From Microbispora oryzae (GTDB lineage: Bacteria > Actinomycetota > Actinomycetes > Streptosporangiales > Streptosporangiaceae), in NCBI RefSeq assembly GCF_017896165.1, contig NZ_JAFCNB010000001.1, positions 62,001-126,000 of the forward strand: a DNA stretch of 64,000 nt, read 5' to 3'. Positions 21,298 to 30,186 of this stretch are shown piece after piece (the stretch's first letter is position 1; each line of letters starts with the position of its first letter). The notes beneath the pieces are model-generated. The model saw nothing but the letters and a program-made list of their open reading frames with translations. It was not told the origin of the DNA and did no database searches. Position numbers and translations under genes: made by a program.

Positions 21298-22224
21298 ATG
21301 CGCGCCTTGATCGCGACAGCGGAGGGGCCCAGGATGTCGGCCGTCGCCGATCCGGTACCCGGACCGGATGCGGCCCTCGTGGAGGTGCGGCACGCCTCGG
21401 CGAACCACGGCGAGGTCAGGCACACTGCGGTCCTGCCCGCAGGTTCGGTCATGGGCTACGACGCGGCCGGCGTGGTGGTCGGGCAGGCGGCCGACGGCAG
21501 TGGCCCTCCGGTGGGCACACGGGTGGTCGCGTTCGGCATGGGCGCGTGGGCCGAGCGGGCCGCCTTCCCCACCGGCTCGCTGGCCGCCGTCCCGCCCGGG
21601 GCCGACCTGGCCGAGGCCGCGACGCTGCCCCTGGCGGGGCTCACCGCGCTGCGAACGGTCCGCGCCGCCGGGCCGCTCCTCGGCAGGCGGCTGCTGATCA
21701 CCGGCGCGTCCGGCGGAGTCGGGCACTTCGCCGTACAGCTGGCGCGTCGCGCGGGAGCGTACGTGATCGCCTCGGTGGGCGCGCCGGGACGCGCCGAAGG
21801 GCTGCGCGAACTGGGTGCCGACGAGGTCGTGGTCGGCCTGGACGGCGTCCGGCCGGTCGACGCGGTGCTCGAACTCGTCGGAGGGCCCCATCTCGTCCGC
21901 TGCTGGGAACTGCTGCGGCCGGGAGGGGGCCTGCAGAGCATCGGATGGGCCTCCGGCGAGCCCGCCGTCCTCTCTCCCGGCTGGAGCTTCTCGCTGGGGC
22001 CCGCCCGGTCGCTGCATTCGTTCGGCAACGTCTCCACGCCCGGCCCGGACCTGGAGCTCCTCGTGGGGATGCTCGTGGCCGGGACGCTGTCCACGCGAGT
22101 GGCGTGGCGGGGATCGTGGGAGCGGATCGGCGAGGCCGCGGACGCCCTCCTCGGCCGCCGCCTCTCCGGGAAGATCGTGATGGACATCGTGCCGGACGTG
22201 GACGGCGACGCCCCGTCACGCTGA
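21298..22224 (+). CDS. Medium-chain dehydrogenase/quinone oxidoreductase-like protein
   Basis: 308 residues of the zinc-independent MDR (quinone reductase/enoyl reductase) family. A GroES-like N-terminal domain with VMGYDAAGVVVGQAADG is followed by the NADPH-binding ITGASGGVGHFAVQLARRAGA. The zinc-ligand cysteines of alcohol dehydrogenases are missing, as usual for this subgroup. The start has AAAGGAG five bases upstream. Expression is probably controlled by the divergent TetR through the two palindromes upstream; electrophile or antibiotic stress is a plausible inducer, but this is inference. Confidence 0.88.
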   Translation: MRALIATAEGPRMSAVADPVPGPDAALVEVRHASANHGEVRHTAVLPAGSVMGYDAAGVVVGQAADGSGPPVGTRVVAFGMGAWAERAAFPTGSLAAVPPGADLAEAATLPLAGLTALRTVRAAGPLLGRRLLITGASGGVGHFAVQLARRAGAYVIASVGAPGRAEGLRELGADEVVVGLDGVRPVDAVLELVGGPHLVRCWELLRPGGGLQSIGWASGEPAVLSPGWSFSLGPARSLHSFGNVSTPGPDLELLVGMLVAGTLSTRVAWRGSWERIGEAADALLGRRLSGKIVMDIVPDVDGDAPSR

Positions 22225-22243
22225 CCGGCGGTTCCCGCCGCCT

Positions 22244-22567
22244 CCCGATCAGCAGCGACAGCAGGCGCGTGTGGCCGGTCGCCGGGATCACCTGCTCGTT
22301 GGAGACCGGCAGCAGCAGGCTGGCGGTGCTGGCCAGCCAGACCGTCGTCATCGCGAGCGGCAGCGGCGCGATCTTGGCGCGGGGGGCGAGGACCAGCATG
22401 ACCGGGGGTCAGCAGGCCGTGGTGTCGAGGTTCAGCAGCAGGGGCGCGATGCGGCCGAGGCTCTCCCGCGCGGTGTCCTCCGGCAGAAGTCCGGTCAGCA
22501 CGAAGACGATCCCCGCGCCGAACAGGCCGATCCGGACCCAGTCGAGTGCGCTCAGCCGCCGCAGCAC
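22244..22567 (-). pseudogene. Degraded ArsB/anion-permease-type transporter
   Basis: Three separate pieces of an ArsB-like membrane transporter are stitched together. The N-terminal piece (GLFGAGIVFVLTGLLPEDTA) ends at GRIAPLLL and jumps to NLDTTA, which normally lies about 55 residues later. An in-frame TGA (22409-22411) follows, then VMLVLAPRAKIAPLPLAMTT and LASTASLLLPVSN. A second jump leads to QVIPATGHTRLLSLLIG, which belongs near the family C-terminus. The total is about 105 codons against roughly 400. It begins with a GTG nine bases after coaE, so the intact ancestor was probably co-transcribed with it. Confidence 0.75.
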
Positions 22568-22575
22568 GCCTGCAC

Positions 22576-23205
22576 CTACTCTTGCACCTGCTCCTCGGCA
22601 TGTGCCTGCGCCGGAAGACGGGAGAGCAGGGTCTCCCACACCTCGCCCACCCGGGCGTCCAGGTCGCCGATGGAGCCCTCGTTGGCGATGACGATGTCCG
22701 CGATCCGCAGCCGGTCCTCCCGGGACGCCTGGGCGGCGATCCTGGCCCTGGCGTCGCGCTCCGTCATCCCCCGGGACTCCGTGAGCCGCCGGACGCGCAC
22801 CTCGCCGGGGGCGTCCACCACGATCACCAGGTCGTACCGGGGTGCGAGGCCGTTCTCCGCGAGCAACGGCACGTCGTGGACGACGACGGCGTCCCGCGGC
22901 GCCGATCGCTCGAGCTCCGCCGCTCGCGCCCCGACCTTGGGGTGGACGATGGCGTTGAGAGTCTCGCGCCGCTCCGGGTCGGCGAACACGATGGAGCCGA
23001 GCGTCTCGCGGTCGAGCCGGCCGTCGGGGCGCAGCACCCCGTCGCCGAAGGCGGTGACGATCTCCGCCAGCCCGGGGGTGCCCGGCTCCACGACTTCGCG
23101 GGCGATCGCGTCGGCGTCGATGACGACGGCGCCACGAGCCGCGAGCCGCCGCGACACCTCGCTCTTGCCGGACCCTATGCCGCCCGTGAGACCTACCCTC
23201 AGCAC
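22576..23205 (-). CDS. coaE: Dephospho-CoA kinase
   Basis: Catalyses the last step of coenzyme A synthesis, phosphorylation of dephospho-CoA. The 209-residue protein starts [17 protein letters not shown] (P-loop at residues 8-15) and has [15 protein letters not shown] and [13 protein letters not shown], all typical. The start codon is GTG. The C-terminal 20 residues are Gln/Glu-rich. It lies ten bases downstream of a GNAT gene on the same strand. Confidence 0.95.
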   Translation of the reverse strand: MLRVGLTGGIGSGKSEVSRRLAARGAVVIDADAIAREVVEPGTPGLAEIVTAFGDGVLRPDGRLDRETLGSIVFADPERRETLNAIVHPKVGARAAELERSAPRDAVVVHDVPLLAENGLAPRYDLVIVVDAPGEVRVRRLTESRGMTERDARARIAAQASREDRLRIADIVIANEGSIGDLDARVGEVWETLLSRLPAQAHAEEQVQE

Positions 23206-23214
23206 GCCCGCAGC

Positions 23215-23673
23215 CTACTCGGGGCCGCGGCGGAGGTGAACGAGGGTCAGGTGGTCCTGCAGCCGCTCCCGGTGGGTCTCCCGGTAGCCGAGCCGCCGGT
23301 AGAGCCGCAGGTTGCCGCCGGACAAGTGGCCGGTGAACAGGTCGAACGCGACGGCGTCGGGCAACGACTCGTGCAGGGCGGCGAGCAGCGCGGTCCCGAT
23401 GCCCTGGCCCTGCCGGTCGGGGGCGACCACCAGACGGCCGACCAGGCAGGTCGAGCCGGACATCCGTCCCCGCACCGCGCCGACGACGCGCGGGCCGTCC
23501 ATCGCCTTGAGCACGGTGCCTGTCTCCACCGCCGCGACGACCTGGTCGAACGACTCGACGAGCGGCGGGATGAACGGGTCGCCGTAGAGCTGGGCCTCCG
23601 ACACGTACGCGGCCCGCTGGAGGGTCAGGATCTCCCCGGCGTCCTCGGGCCGTGCCCGCGCGATGTCCACCAC
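23215..23673 (-). CDS. GNAT-family N-acetyltransferase
   Basis: 152 residues with the acetyl-CoA-binding motif VGRLVVAPDRQGQGIGTALLAAL and the closing GNLRLYRRLGYRETH of GNAT enzymes. The substrate is unknown. The gene starts with GTG GTG (either is possible) and is closely followed by coaE, so the two probably share a transcript. Confidence 0.88.
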   Translation of the reverse strand: MVDIARARPEDAGEILTLQRAAYVSEAQLYGDPFIPPLVESFDQVVAAVETGTVLKAMDGPRVVGAVRGRMSGSTCLVGRLVVAPDRQGQGIGTALLAALHESLPDAVAFDLFTGHLSGGNLRLYRRLGYRETHRERLQDHLTLVHLRRGPE

Positions 23674-23749
23674 GCGATCACCCTATCGGCGGGCCGCCGC
23701 CGGAGGTCCGGCCCGGCGGAACCTGTGGACGGCGACGGCCCGCAACGAG

Positions 23750-23777
23750 GAAAGGCCCCGCCGTAGCGGGGCCTTTC
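23750..23777 (-). terminator. Rho-independent-like terminator after rpsA
   Basis: Perfect 12-bp stem (GAAAGGCCCCGC / GCGGGGCCTTTC) with a 4-base loop. It lies 24 bases beyond the rpsA stop and before the GNAT gene. The T-run is short (TTT), as usual in high-GC actinomycetes. Confidence 0.85.
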
Positions 23778-23800
23778 TCCGGTACTCAGAAGAGCGGTGA

Positions 23801-25267
23801 TCAGCTCTGGCCGCCGGCCAGCTTCTCCCGCAGCGCGGCCAGGGCCTCGTCGGAGGCGAGGGCACCGCCACCGCCGCTCTGCTGGGTGGTGGACTCACCG
23901 CTGTAGGACGAGGGAGCGGCCTCGCTGGCCGCCGCCTCCTCCTGGCGGGCCTTCTCGATCTGCGACCGGTGCGCCTCGAAGCGGGCCTGGGCCTCGGCGT
24001 ACTGCCGCTCCCACTCCTCGCGCTGCTTGTCGAAGCCCTCGAGCCACTCGCCGGTCTCGGCGTCGAAGCCCTCGGGGTAGATGTAGTTGCCCGCGTCGTC
24101 GTAGGTGGCCGCCATGCCGTACAGCGTGGGGTCGAACTCGACCTCGGCGCCGACGCCCTCGTTGGCCTGCTTCAGCGACAGCGAGATCCGGCGGCGGTCC
24201 AGGTCGATGTCGATGATCTTCACGAAGATCTCGTCGCCCACCTGCACGACCTGCTCCGGGATCTCCACGTGGCGCTCGGCCAGCTCGGAGATGTGGACCA
24301 GGCCCTCGATGCCCTCCTCGACCCGGACGAACGCACCGAACGGCACCAGCTTGGTGACCCGGCCGGGGACGACCTGGCCGATCTGGTGGGTCCGCGCGAA
24401 CTGCTGCCACGGGTCCTCCTGCGTCGCCTTGAGCGACAGCGAGACCCGCTCGCGCTCCATGTCGACGTCGAGAACCTCGACCGTGACCTCCTGGCCGACC
24501 TCGACGACCTCGGAGGGGTGATCGATGTGCTTCCAGGACAGCTCGGAGACGTGCACCAGTCCGTCGACGCCGCCGAGGTCCACGAACGCGCCGAAGTTGA
24601 CGATCGAGGAGACGACGCCCTTGCGGACCTGACCCTTCTGCAGGGTGTTGAGGAACGTCTGACGCACCTCGGACTGGGTCTGCTCAAGCCAGGCGCGGCG
24701 GGACAGGACCACGTTGTTACGGTTCTTGTCCAGCTCTATGATCTTGGCCTCGAGCTCACGGCCGACGTACGGCTGGAGGTCGCGGACGCGGCGCATCTCG
24801 ACCAGGGACGCCGGAAGGAAGCCGCGGAGACCGATGTCGAGGATCAGGCCGCCCTTGACGACCTCGATGACGGTGCCGGTGACGATGCCGTCCTCGTCCT
24901 TGATCTTCTCGATCGTGCCCCAGGCGCGCTCGTACTGCGCGCGCTTCTTGGAGAGGATCAGACGCCCCTCCTTGTCCTCCTTCTGGAGGACCAGGGCCTC
25001 GACGTGCTCTCCGACCTCGACGACCTCGGCCGGGTCGACATCGTGCTTGATAGACAGCTCACGCGAGGGGATGACGCCCTCGGTCTTGTAGCCGATGTCG
25101 AGCAAGACCTCGTCTCGATCGACCTTGACAACGGTGCCTTCAACGATGTCGCCGTCGTTGAAGTACTTGATGGTCTCGTCGATCGCGGCGAGGAAGGCCT
25201 CCTCGGAACCGATGTCGTTGACCGCTACCTGCGGGGTGCTCGAGGTGGCCTCAGTGCTGCTCGTCAT
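23801..25267 (-). CDS. rpsA: 30S ribosomal protein S1
   Basis: 488 residues with four S1 RNA-binding repeats: GDIVEGTVVKVDRDEVLLDIG, GTVIEVVKGGLILDIGLRGFLPASL, GVVSSIVNFGAFVDLGGVDGLVHVSEL and GRVTKLVPFGAFVRVEEGIEGLVHISEL. Four rather than six repeats, plus a disordered Gln/Ser/Gly-rich tail, is normal in actinomycetes. S1 helps mRNA bind the 30S subunit. A strong sigma-70-type promoter lies about 150 bp upstream. Confidence 0.97.
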   Translation of the reverse strand: MTSSTEATSSTPQVAVNDIGSEEAFLAAIDETIKYFNDGDIVEGTVVKVDRDEVLLDIGYKTEGVIPSRELSIKHDVDPAEVVEVGEHVEALVLQKEDKEGRLILSKKRAQYERAWGTIEKIKDEDGIVTGTVIEVVKGGLILDIGLRGFLPASLVEMRRVRDLQPYVGRELEAKIIELDKNRNNVVLSRRAWLEQTQSEVRQTFLNTLQKGQVRKGVVSSIVNFGAFVDLGGVDGLVHVSELSWKHIDHPSEVVEVGQEVTVEVLDVDMERERVSLSLKATQEDPWQQFARTHQIGQVVPGRVTKLVPFGAFVRVEEGIEGLVHISELAERHVEIPEQVVQVGDEIFVKIIDIDLDRRRISLSLKQANEGVGAEVEFDPTLYGMAATYDDAGNYIYPEGFDAETGEWLEGFDKQREEWERQYAEAQARFEAHRSQIEKARQEEAAASEAAPSSYSGESTTQQSGGGGALASDEALAALREKLAGGQS

Positions 25268-25421
25268 GTGTGGAATTGCTCCGAACCGGACAGATGTCGT
25301 TGTGACCGAAGCGCGGCGGGCCTATTTCGTTCACCGGCGGCTACATCATTTCCGAGAGCGACGGATGACCGAGCGCGAGCCGCTCCGTCCGAGACGCGCG
25401 CGAGCCCACAACGCAGCGATC

Positions 25422-25450
25422 AGCATATGAGACCAGACGTGCGGGGTCAA
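25422..25450 (-). promoter_or_regulatory. Sigma-70/HrdB-type promoter of rpsA
   Basis: On the minus strand: TTGACC, a 17-base spacer, then TATGCT. This is close to the vegetative consensus and points to rpsA, giving an untranslated leader of roughly 150 bases. Confidence 0.75.
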
Positions 25451-25484
25451 TCCGGTAGGACCACCGTGAGCCACTGGCGTTCCG

Positions 25485-26558
25485 TCAGTAGGCGATGACC
25501 GCTTTGGCCTTGCTTGGCGCCACCCTGCCCTTCAGTTTCCCGGGAACGGACACATGGGCGGGGTCACCATCGGACGTATACCTCTCTTGGGGGTGTTCGT
25601 CCAGCCAGTCGAGCCAGTACGTCGTGCACCAGCGCCGGCATTCGCCGTGTTTTCCGTTGGACTGGATCCTCGGGATCGCGTATCGCGGGAAATTTTTCGC
25701 GTTGGGCGAAACGGTCGGCTCGGCTCCGGCGAGGAAAACCCCACGGAAACGATAACCGGTCCCGTCCCAGCTACCCTCCCGGGCCGTCTTCGCCTTCCTG
25801 GGCCGGGAGCCGTACGGCAGCGCGAAGGTGGTCGAGGAGGTCACCCCGAGCTTCTTGAGCAGCCGCTCCTGCCGGACGATCTCCTCCCGGGCCCGCTTCG
25901 GCGGCAGGCGGCGCAGGTCGGGATGCGTGTAGGTGTGGTTGGCCACCTCGAACCCGTGATCCCGCAGCCAGCCGACCGCCGCCTTCTGCCGGGCCTGGTC
26001 CGTGAGGCCGAAGGGCCGCCGGTTGATCCAGAACGTGGCCACCGGCCGGAAACCCGGGTGGCGGGAGGCGACGTCGTAGAGGACTCCCACGGCCGTGTCG
26101 GCGCGGGGCCGGCCAGCGGCGTCCGTCGCGAAGTGGGACGGATGCCCGTCGTCGAACGTCAGCACCACCGGGTGAGTGCCCGCGGGGATGTCGATCCGCC
26201 CGGCCACGAAGTCGGCCGCCGTGACGGGCACGTAGTGGTCCTTGGCCAGCCGCTCCAATTCACGGCGCAGCTGGGCGGGGGTCCGGTCGATCGAGGCGGA
26301 CCGGTGGCGCAGCACCCTGTGGTACATGATCACCGGAACGAGGCCGACCTCGTTGGCCTTCACCTTCCTGGCCGACTCCACGGTGGCCGTGGCGGGGGGC
26401 GGCGTCCGGACGACGGGCGGCGCGACCTGGTGGCGGGGCACCACCTGGGTGCGCGCCGCCCGGTGGGGCGTGGGCAGCAGAACCAGCGCCGTCAGGCCCA
26501 CCGTGACGACGAAGACATTCGCGACGGCAGTCATCCGGGCAAGGCTCCGCACAGTCAT
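25485..26558 (-). CDS. Polysaccharide deacetylase-family protein, membrane-anchored or secreted
   Basis: 357 residues. An N-terminal hydrophobic segment (about 11-30) follows a short basic start, then a Pro-rich linker. The NodB-like catalytic domain has VPVIMYHRVL, TFDDGHPSHF (metal-binding Asp pair) and HTYTHPDL (metal-binding His residues). Such enzymes remove acetyl groups from cell-wall sugars or glycans at the surface. The C-terminal region has a CRRWC pair that could form a disulphide. It is divergent from the DUF2127 gene. Confidence 0.88.
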   Translation of the reverse strand: MTVRSLARMTAVANVFVVTVGLTALVLLPTPHRAARTQVVPRHQVAPPVVRTPPPATATVESARKVKANEVGLVPVIMYHRVLRHRSASIDRTPAQLRRELERLAKDHYVPVTAADFVAGRIDIPAGTHPVVLTFDDGHPSHFATDAAGRPRADTAVGVLYDVASRHPGFRPVATFWINRRPFGLTDQARQKAAVGWLRDHGFEVANHTYTHPDLRRLPPKRAREEIVRQERLLKKLGVTSSTTFALPYGSRPRKAKTAREGSWDGTGYRFRGVFLAGAEPTVSPNAKNFPRYAIPRIQSNGKHGECRRWCTTYWLDWLDEHPQERYTSDGDPAHVSVPGKLKGRVAPSKAKAVIAY

Positions 26559-26609
26559 TTGACCTTAGTGCCCTCACCTATCCCGATTCACGTGTGTTGC
26601 AATTCTTGT

Positions 26610-27449
26610 GTGGACTGGAGTCTGCGGGCCTGCGGGCGGCGGGGACACGTGACGTACGCGCCGGACGAGGAGGCGCTGCGCTCCCGCCTGCGCGTGCGGA
26701 CCCCGGCCGGGGAGGCGTGGCGCTGCCTGCGCTGCGGAGACTTCGCCGTCGGCCCGCCACGGGCGTCGGGGCCCGCCGCGGACGCCCCGGTGGTACTGCG
26801 CGGGGAGGCGCTCCGCGACGCCACGGTCCTGCGGGCGATCGCGGTGCTGCGCTGGCTCAAGGCCGTGCTCGTGTTCGCCGGCGCGTACGGCGTGTGGCGG
26901 TTCCGGGCCGAGCACGACGCGGTGCGGCGGGCCTTCGACCAGGACCTGCCCCTGATCAGGCCGCTGACCGAGAAGCTCGGCTGGAACGTCGACGAGTCGG
27001 GGGTGGTGCACACGCTGCGGACCGTGCTGGCCACCCGGAGCGGCACCCTCGCGTGGATCTGCCTGGCCCTGCTGGGCCTGGGCGCGCTGCTGACCGTCGA
27101 GGGCGCGGGCCTGTGGCTGCTGCGGCGGTGGGGCGAGTACTTCTCGGTGATCGTCACCTCAGCCTTCGTCCCAATCGAGATCCACGAGCTGACCGTGAAG
27201 ATCACCGGCCTGCGGATCGCCCTCCTCCTGATCAACATCGCCGCGGTCCTCTACATCGCACTGAGCAAGCGCCTGTTCGGGCTGCGGGGCGGGCGCGCCG
27301 CCGCCGAGTCGGCGCGGCACGCCGCGAGCCTCCTGGAGGTGGAGGCCGCCGCCGCGGACCTCTCCCCCACCTGTCCCGGCCCCGCGCCCGGAAGCCGCGC
27401 GGAGAGCCGTTCAGGGGGCCGTACGAGGGGCGCGGCGGGCGGTCAGTGA
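26610..27449 (+). CDS. DUF2127 membrane protein with N-terminal zinc-ribbon-like motif
   Basis: 279 residues. The N-terminal part (VDWSLRACGRRGHVTYAPDE, then WRCLRCGDF) has a Cys...His plus CxxC arrangement suggestive of a zinc site. It is followed by LRWLKAVLVFAGAYGVWRF and three further hydrophobic segments of the DUF2127 domain (IEIHELTVKITGLRIALLLIN). Function is unknown. The GTG at 26610 is chosen at the start of the conserved sequence, although no clear ribosome-binding site precedes it. The last residues are low complexity and the stop overlaps the end of polA by 7 bp. Confidence 0.82.
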   Translation: MDWSLRACGRRGHVTYAPDEEALRSRLRVRTPAGEAWRCLRCGDFAVGPPRASGPAADAPVVLRGEALRDATVLRAIAVLRWLKAVLVFAGAYGVWRFRAEHDAVRRAFDQDLPLIRPLTEKLGWNVDESGVVHTLRTVLATRSGTLAWICLALLGLGALLTVEGAGLWLLRRWGEYFSVIVTSAFVPIEIHELTVKITGLRIALLLINIAAVLYIALSKRLFGLRGGRAAAESARHAASLLEVEAAAADLSPTCPGPAPGSRAESRSGGRTRGAAGGQ

Positions 27450-30124
27450 CCGGCGTCCTCCCATGTGGCGCCGACCCCGACGCTCACCTCAAGAGGCACC
27501 CTCAGCTCGTAGGCGTCGCACATCTGCTGCCGCACCACCCGGGTGAGCTCGTCCAGCTCGCCCGGCGCCACCTCGAACACGAGCTCGTCGTGGACCTGGA
27601 GCAGCATCCGGGACCCCATCGGCTCGACGGCCTTCTGGACGTTGAGCATGGCGACCTTGATGATGTCGGCCGCCGAACCCTGGATCGGGGCGTTGAGGGC
27701 CATCCGTTCGGCCATCTCGCGCCGCTGCCGGTTGTCGCTGGTGAGGTCGGGCAGGTAGCGGCGGCGGCCGAGGATGGTCTCGGTGTACCCGTCCGTGCGG
27801 GCCTGCGCGACGATCGCGTCGAGGTAGTCGCGGACGCCGCCGAACTCCTCGAAGTACTCCTCCTTGAGCGCCCGCGCCTCGGCCACCGAGATGTTGAGCT
27901 GGCCGGAGAGCCCGAAGTCGGACAGCCCGTAGGCGAGACCGTAGTTCATCGCCTTGATCCGGGCCCGCAGCTCGCCGTCCACCTGCTCCGGCGGCAGGTC
28001 GAACACCCGTGACGCGGTGGCCTTGTGGAAGTCGTGGCCGGACTCGAACGCGGCGATGAGCGACGCGTCCTGCGAGAGGTGCGCCATGATCCGCAGCTCG
28101 ATCTGGCTGTAGTCGGCCGTGAGCAGCGTCTCGTAGCCCTCCCCCACGACGAAGCCCTTCCGGATGCGGCGGCCCTCGACGGTGCGGATCGGGATGTTCT
28201 GCAGGTTCGGCTTCTCACTCGACAGCCGGCCGGTCGCGGCGACGATCTGGTTGAACGTGGTGTGGATGCGCCCGTCGTCGCCGACCTCCTTGATCAGGCC
28301 CTCGACCGTCGTCCGGAGCTTGGTCTGATCGCGGTGCCGCAGGAGGATCGTCGGCAGCTCGTGCTCGGTCTGCTGGGCCAGCCAGGCCAGGGCGTCGGCG
28401 TCGGTCGTGTAGCCCGTCTTGATCTTCTTCGTCTTGGGCAGGGCCAGCTTGACGAACAGGATCTCCTGAAGCTGCTTGGGCGAGCCGAGGTTGAACTGGT
28501 CTCCCACCGCCTGGTGGGCCGCCTCCACCGCCTGTTTGACGGACGCGCCGAACTCGGCCTCCAAGGCCGCGAAGTATTGCCGGTCGGCGCCGATGCCGGC
28601 CCGCTCCATCTCGGCGAGCACCCGCACCAGCGGCAGCTCGACGTCGGTGACCAGGCGGGTGCCGCCGCGCTTGGACAGGTGCTCCTCCAGCGCGTCGGCC
28701 AGGTCGCGGACCGCCTGCGCGCGCAGAGCCAGGTCGCGGGCGGCCGTGGCGTCGCCGTCGTCGAACAGTGAGGCCTGGCCGTTCGGCTCGGCCTCGGCCC
28801 GCAGCTCCCGGTGCAGGTAACGCAGCACGAGGTCGTCGAGCGGGAACGACCGCTGCCCCGGCATGGCGAGATAGGCGGCCAGCGCGGTGTCGCAGGTCAG
28901 CCCGCGCAGGTCGTGCCCGTGGGCCCACAGGGCGAGCAGCGGCCCCTTGGCGTCGTGGACGGCCTTCGGCCGGGTCTCGTCGGCCAGCCACGCCGCCAGG
29001 GCGGCCTCGTCCTCCTGGGTGAGCCTGGCCGGGTCGAGGTGCGCGGCGCCGGCCGGCCCGGCGATGGCGATCCCGTCGAGCCGGCCGGTGCCGCTGCCGT
29101 ACACCCCCTGGAACGCCAGCCCCGCCCTGTCTTCGGGCAGAGTGGCGAGCCAGCCGGCGACCTGGCCCGGCTCCAGCACGGTGACCTCGATGTCGAAGCC
29201 CGACTCCGCCTCGGGCTCGGTGGTGCCGAGGGTCTTGAAGAGACGCTCGCGCAGCTCGCCGCGGATCTGCAGTGAGTCGAGGAGCTTGTTGACCTCCTCG
29301 CGGTCCCACTGGCCCATGTGGAGGGCGTCGATGTCGGCGTCGACCGCGACGTCCCGCCTGAGCTCCGTGAGCATGCGGTTGTGGATCACCTGGCCGAGGT
29401 GCTCGCGCAGCTTGTCGCCGACCTTGCCCTTGACCTCGTCGGCCCGCCGCACCAGCTCGTCGAGCGAGCCGTACTCGGAGATCCACTTGGTGGCGGTCTT
29501 CTCGCCCACGCTCGGGATGCCGGGCAGGTTGTCGCTGGGGTCGCCGCGCAGGGCCGCGAAATCGGGATACTGCGCGGGCGTCAGCCCGTACTTCTCCGCC
29601 ACGGCCTCCGGGGTGAACCGCGTCATGTCGCTGATGCCGCGGCGGGTCATGAGGACGGTGATCCGCTCGTCGACGAGCTGGAGGGCGTCGCGGTCGCCGG
29701 TGACGATCAGGACGCTCATGTCATCGCCCGCGGCCCGCGTTGCCAGCGTCGCGATCAGGTCGTCGGCCTCGAAGCCCGCCAGCGACAGCCGGGGGACGCG
29801 CAGCGCGTCGAGCAGCTCGAAGATCAGCTGCATCTGGCCACGGAAGTCCTCCGGGGTCTCCGACCTGTTCGCCTTGTAGCCGTCGAACGCCTCGTGCCTG
29901 AAGGTCGGCTCACTGCGGTCGAAGCAGACCGCGATGTGGCTCGGCTGCTCGTCCCTCAGGATGTTGGTCAACATCGAGGTGAAGCCGTAGACCGCCTCGG
30001 TGTGCTGCCCGTCGGTCGTCATCAGGTTCGCGTCCTTCAGGGCGTAGAAGGCGCGGTAGGCAAGGGAATGCCCGTCCAGCAGGAGCAGACACGGACGGGT
30101 GGGGGTCGCTTCGCTCTTCGGCAC
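27443..30124 (-). CDS. polA: DNA polymerase I
   Basis: 893 residues. An N-terminal 5' nuclease domain (LLLLDGHSLAYRAFYAL, AGFEADDLIATLA, GDPSDNLPGIPSVGEKTA) is followed by a degenerate 3'-5' exonuclease domain without the DxE metal site, then the polymerase domain with motif A DYSQIELRIMAHLSQD, motif B RIKAMNYGLAYGLS and motif C LLQVHDELVFEV. Loss of proofreading residues is usual for actinobacterial PolA. It fills gaps in repair and removes Okazaki primers. A damage-type promoter-like motif ends six bases before the GTG start. Confidence 0.97.
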   Translation of the reverse strand: MPKSEATPTRPCLLLLDGHSLAYRAFYALKDANLMTTDGQHTEAVYGFTSMLTNILRDEQPSHIAVCFDRSEPTFRHEAFDGYKANRSETPEDFRGQMQLIFELLDALRVPRLSLAGFEADDLIATLATRAAGDDMSVLIVTGDRDALQLVDERITVLMTRRGISDMTRFTPEAVAEKYGLTPAQYPDFAALRGDPSDNLPGIPSVGEKTATKWISEYGSLDELVRRADEVKGKVGDKLREHLGQVIHNRMLTELRRDVAVDADIDALHMGQWDREEVNKLLDSLQIRGELRERLFKTLGTTEPEAESGFDIEVTVLEPGQVAGWLATLPEDRAGLAFQGVYGSGTGRLDGIAIAGPAGAAHLDPARLTQEDEAALAAWLADETRPKAVHDAKGPLLALWAHGHDLRGLTCDTALAAYLAMPGQRSFPLDDLVLRYLHRELRAEAEPNGQASLFDDGDATAARDLALRAQAVRDLADALEEHLSKRGGTRLVTDVELPLVRVLAEMERAGIGADRQYFAALEAEFGASVKQAVEAAHQAVGDQFNLGSPKQLQEILFVKLALPKTKKIKTGYTTDADALAWLAQQTEHELPTILLRHRDQTKLRTTVEGLIKEVGDDGRIHTTFNQIVAATGRLSSEKPNLQNIPIRTVEGRRIRKGFVVGEGYETLLTADYSQIELRIMAHLSQDASLIAAFESGHDFHKATASRVFDLPPEQVDGELRARIKAMNYGLAYGLSDFGLSGQLNISVAEARALKEEYFEEFGGVRDYLDAIVAQARTDGYTETILGRRRYLPDLTSDNRQRREMAERMALNAPIQGSAADIIKVAMLNVQKAVEPMGSRMLLQVHDELVFEVAPGELDELTRVVRQQMCDAYELRVPLEVSVGVGATWEDAGH

Positions 30125-30130
30125 ACTCGC

Positions 30131-30153
30131 AGCCTAGTCTCCCCCTACGACAT
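30131..30153 (-). promoter_or_regulatory. Possible damage-type promoter of polA giving a leaderless mRNA
   Basis: Minus-strand ATGTCGTAG, eight bases, TAGGCT. Spacing and -10 fit the RecA-NDp consensus TTGTCRGTG-N8-TAnnnT, but the upstream box matches only in part. The -10 lies six bases before the polA GTG, so transcription would start at or next to the start codon. I saw no other site upstream. Confidence 0.4.
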
Positions 30154-30186
30154 GAATCCGAGGCTCTTCCCACTGGAGGCGTCCCC

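Noticed and set aside
27443-30124. Loss of proofreading residues in PolA as a novelty
   Set aside because: A degenerate 3'-5' exonuclease domain is normal for DNA polymerase I of actinomycetes and many other bacteria.
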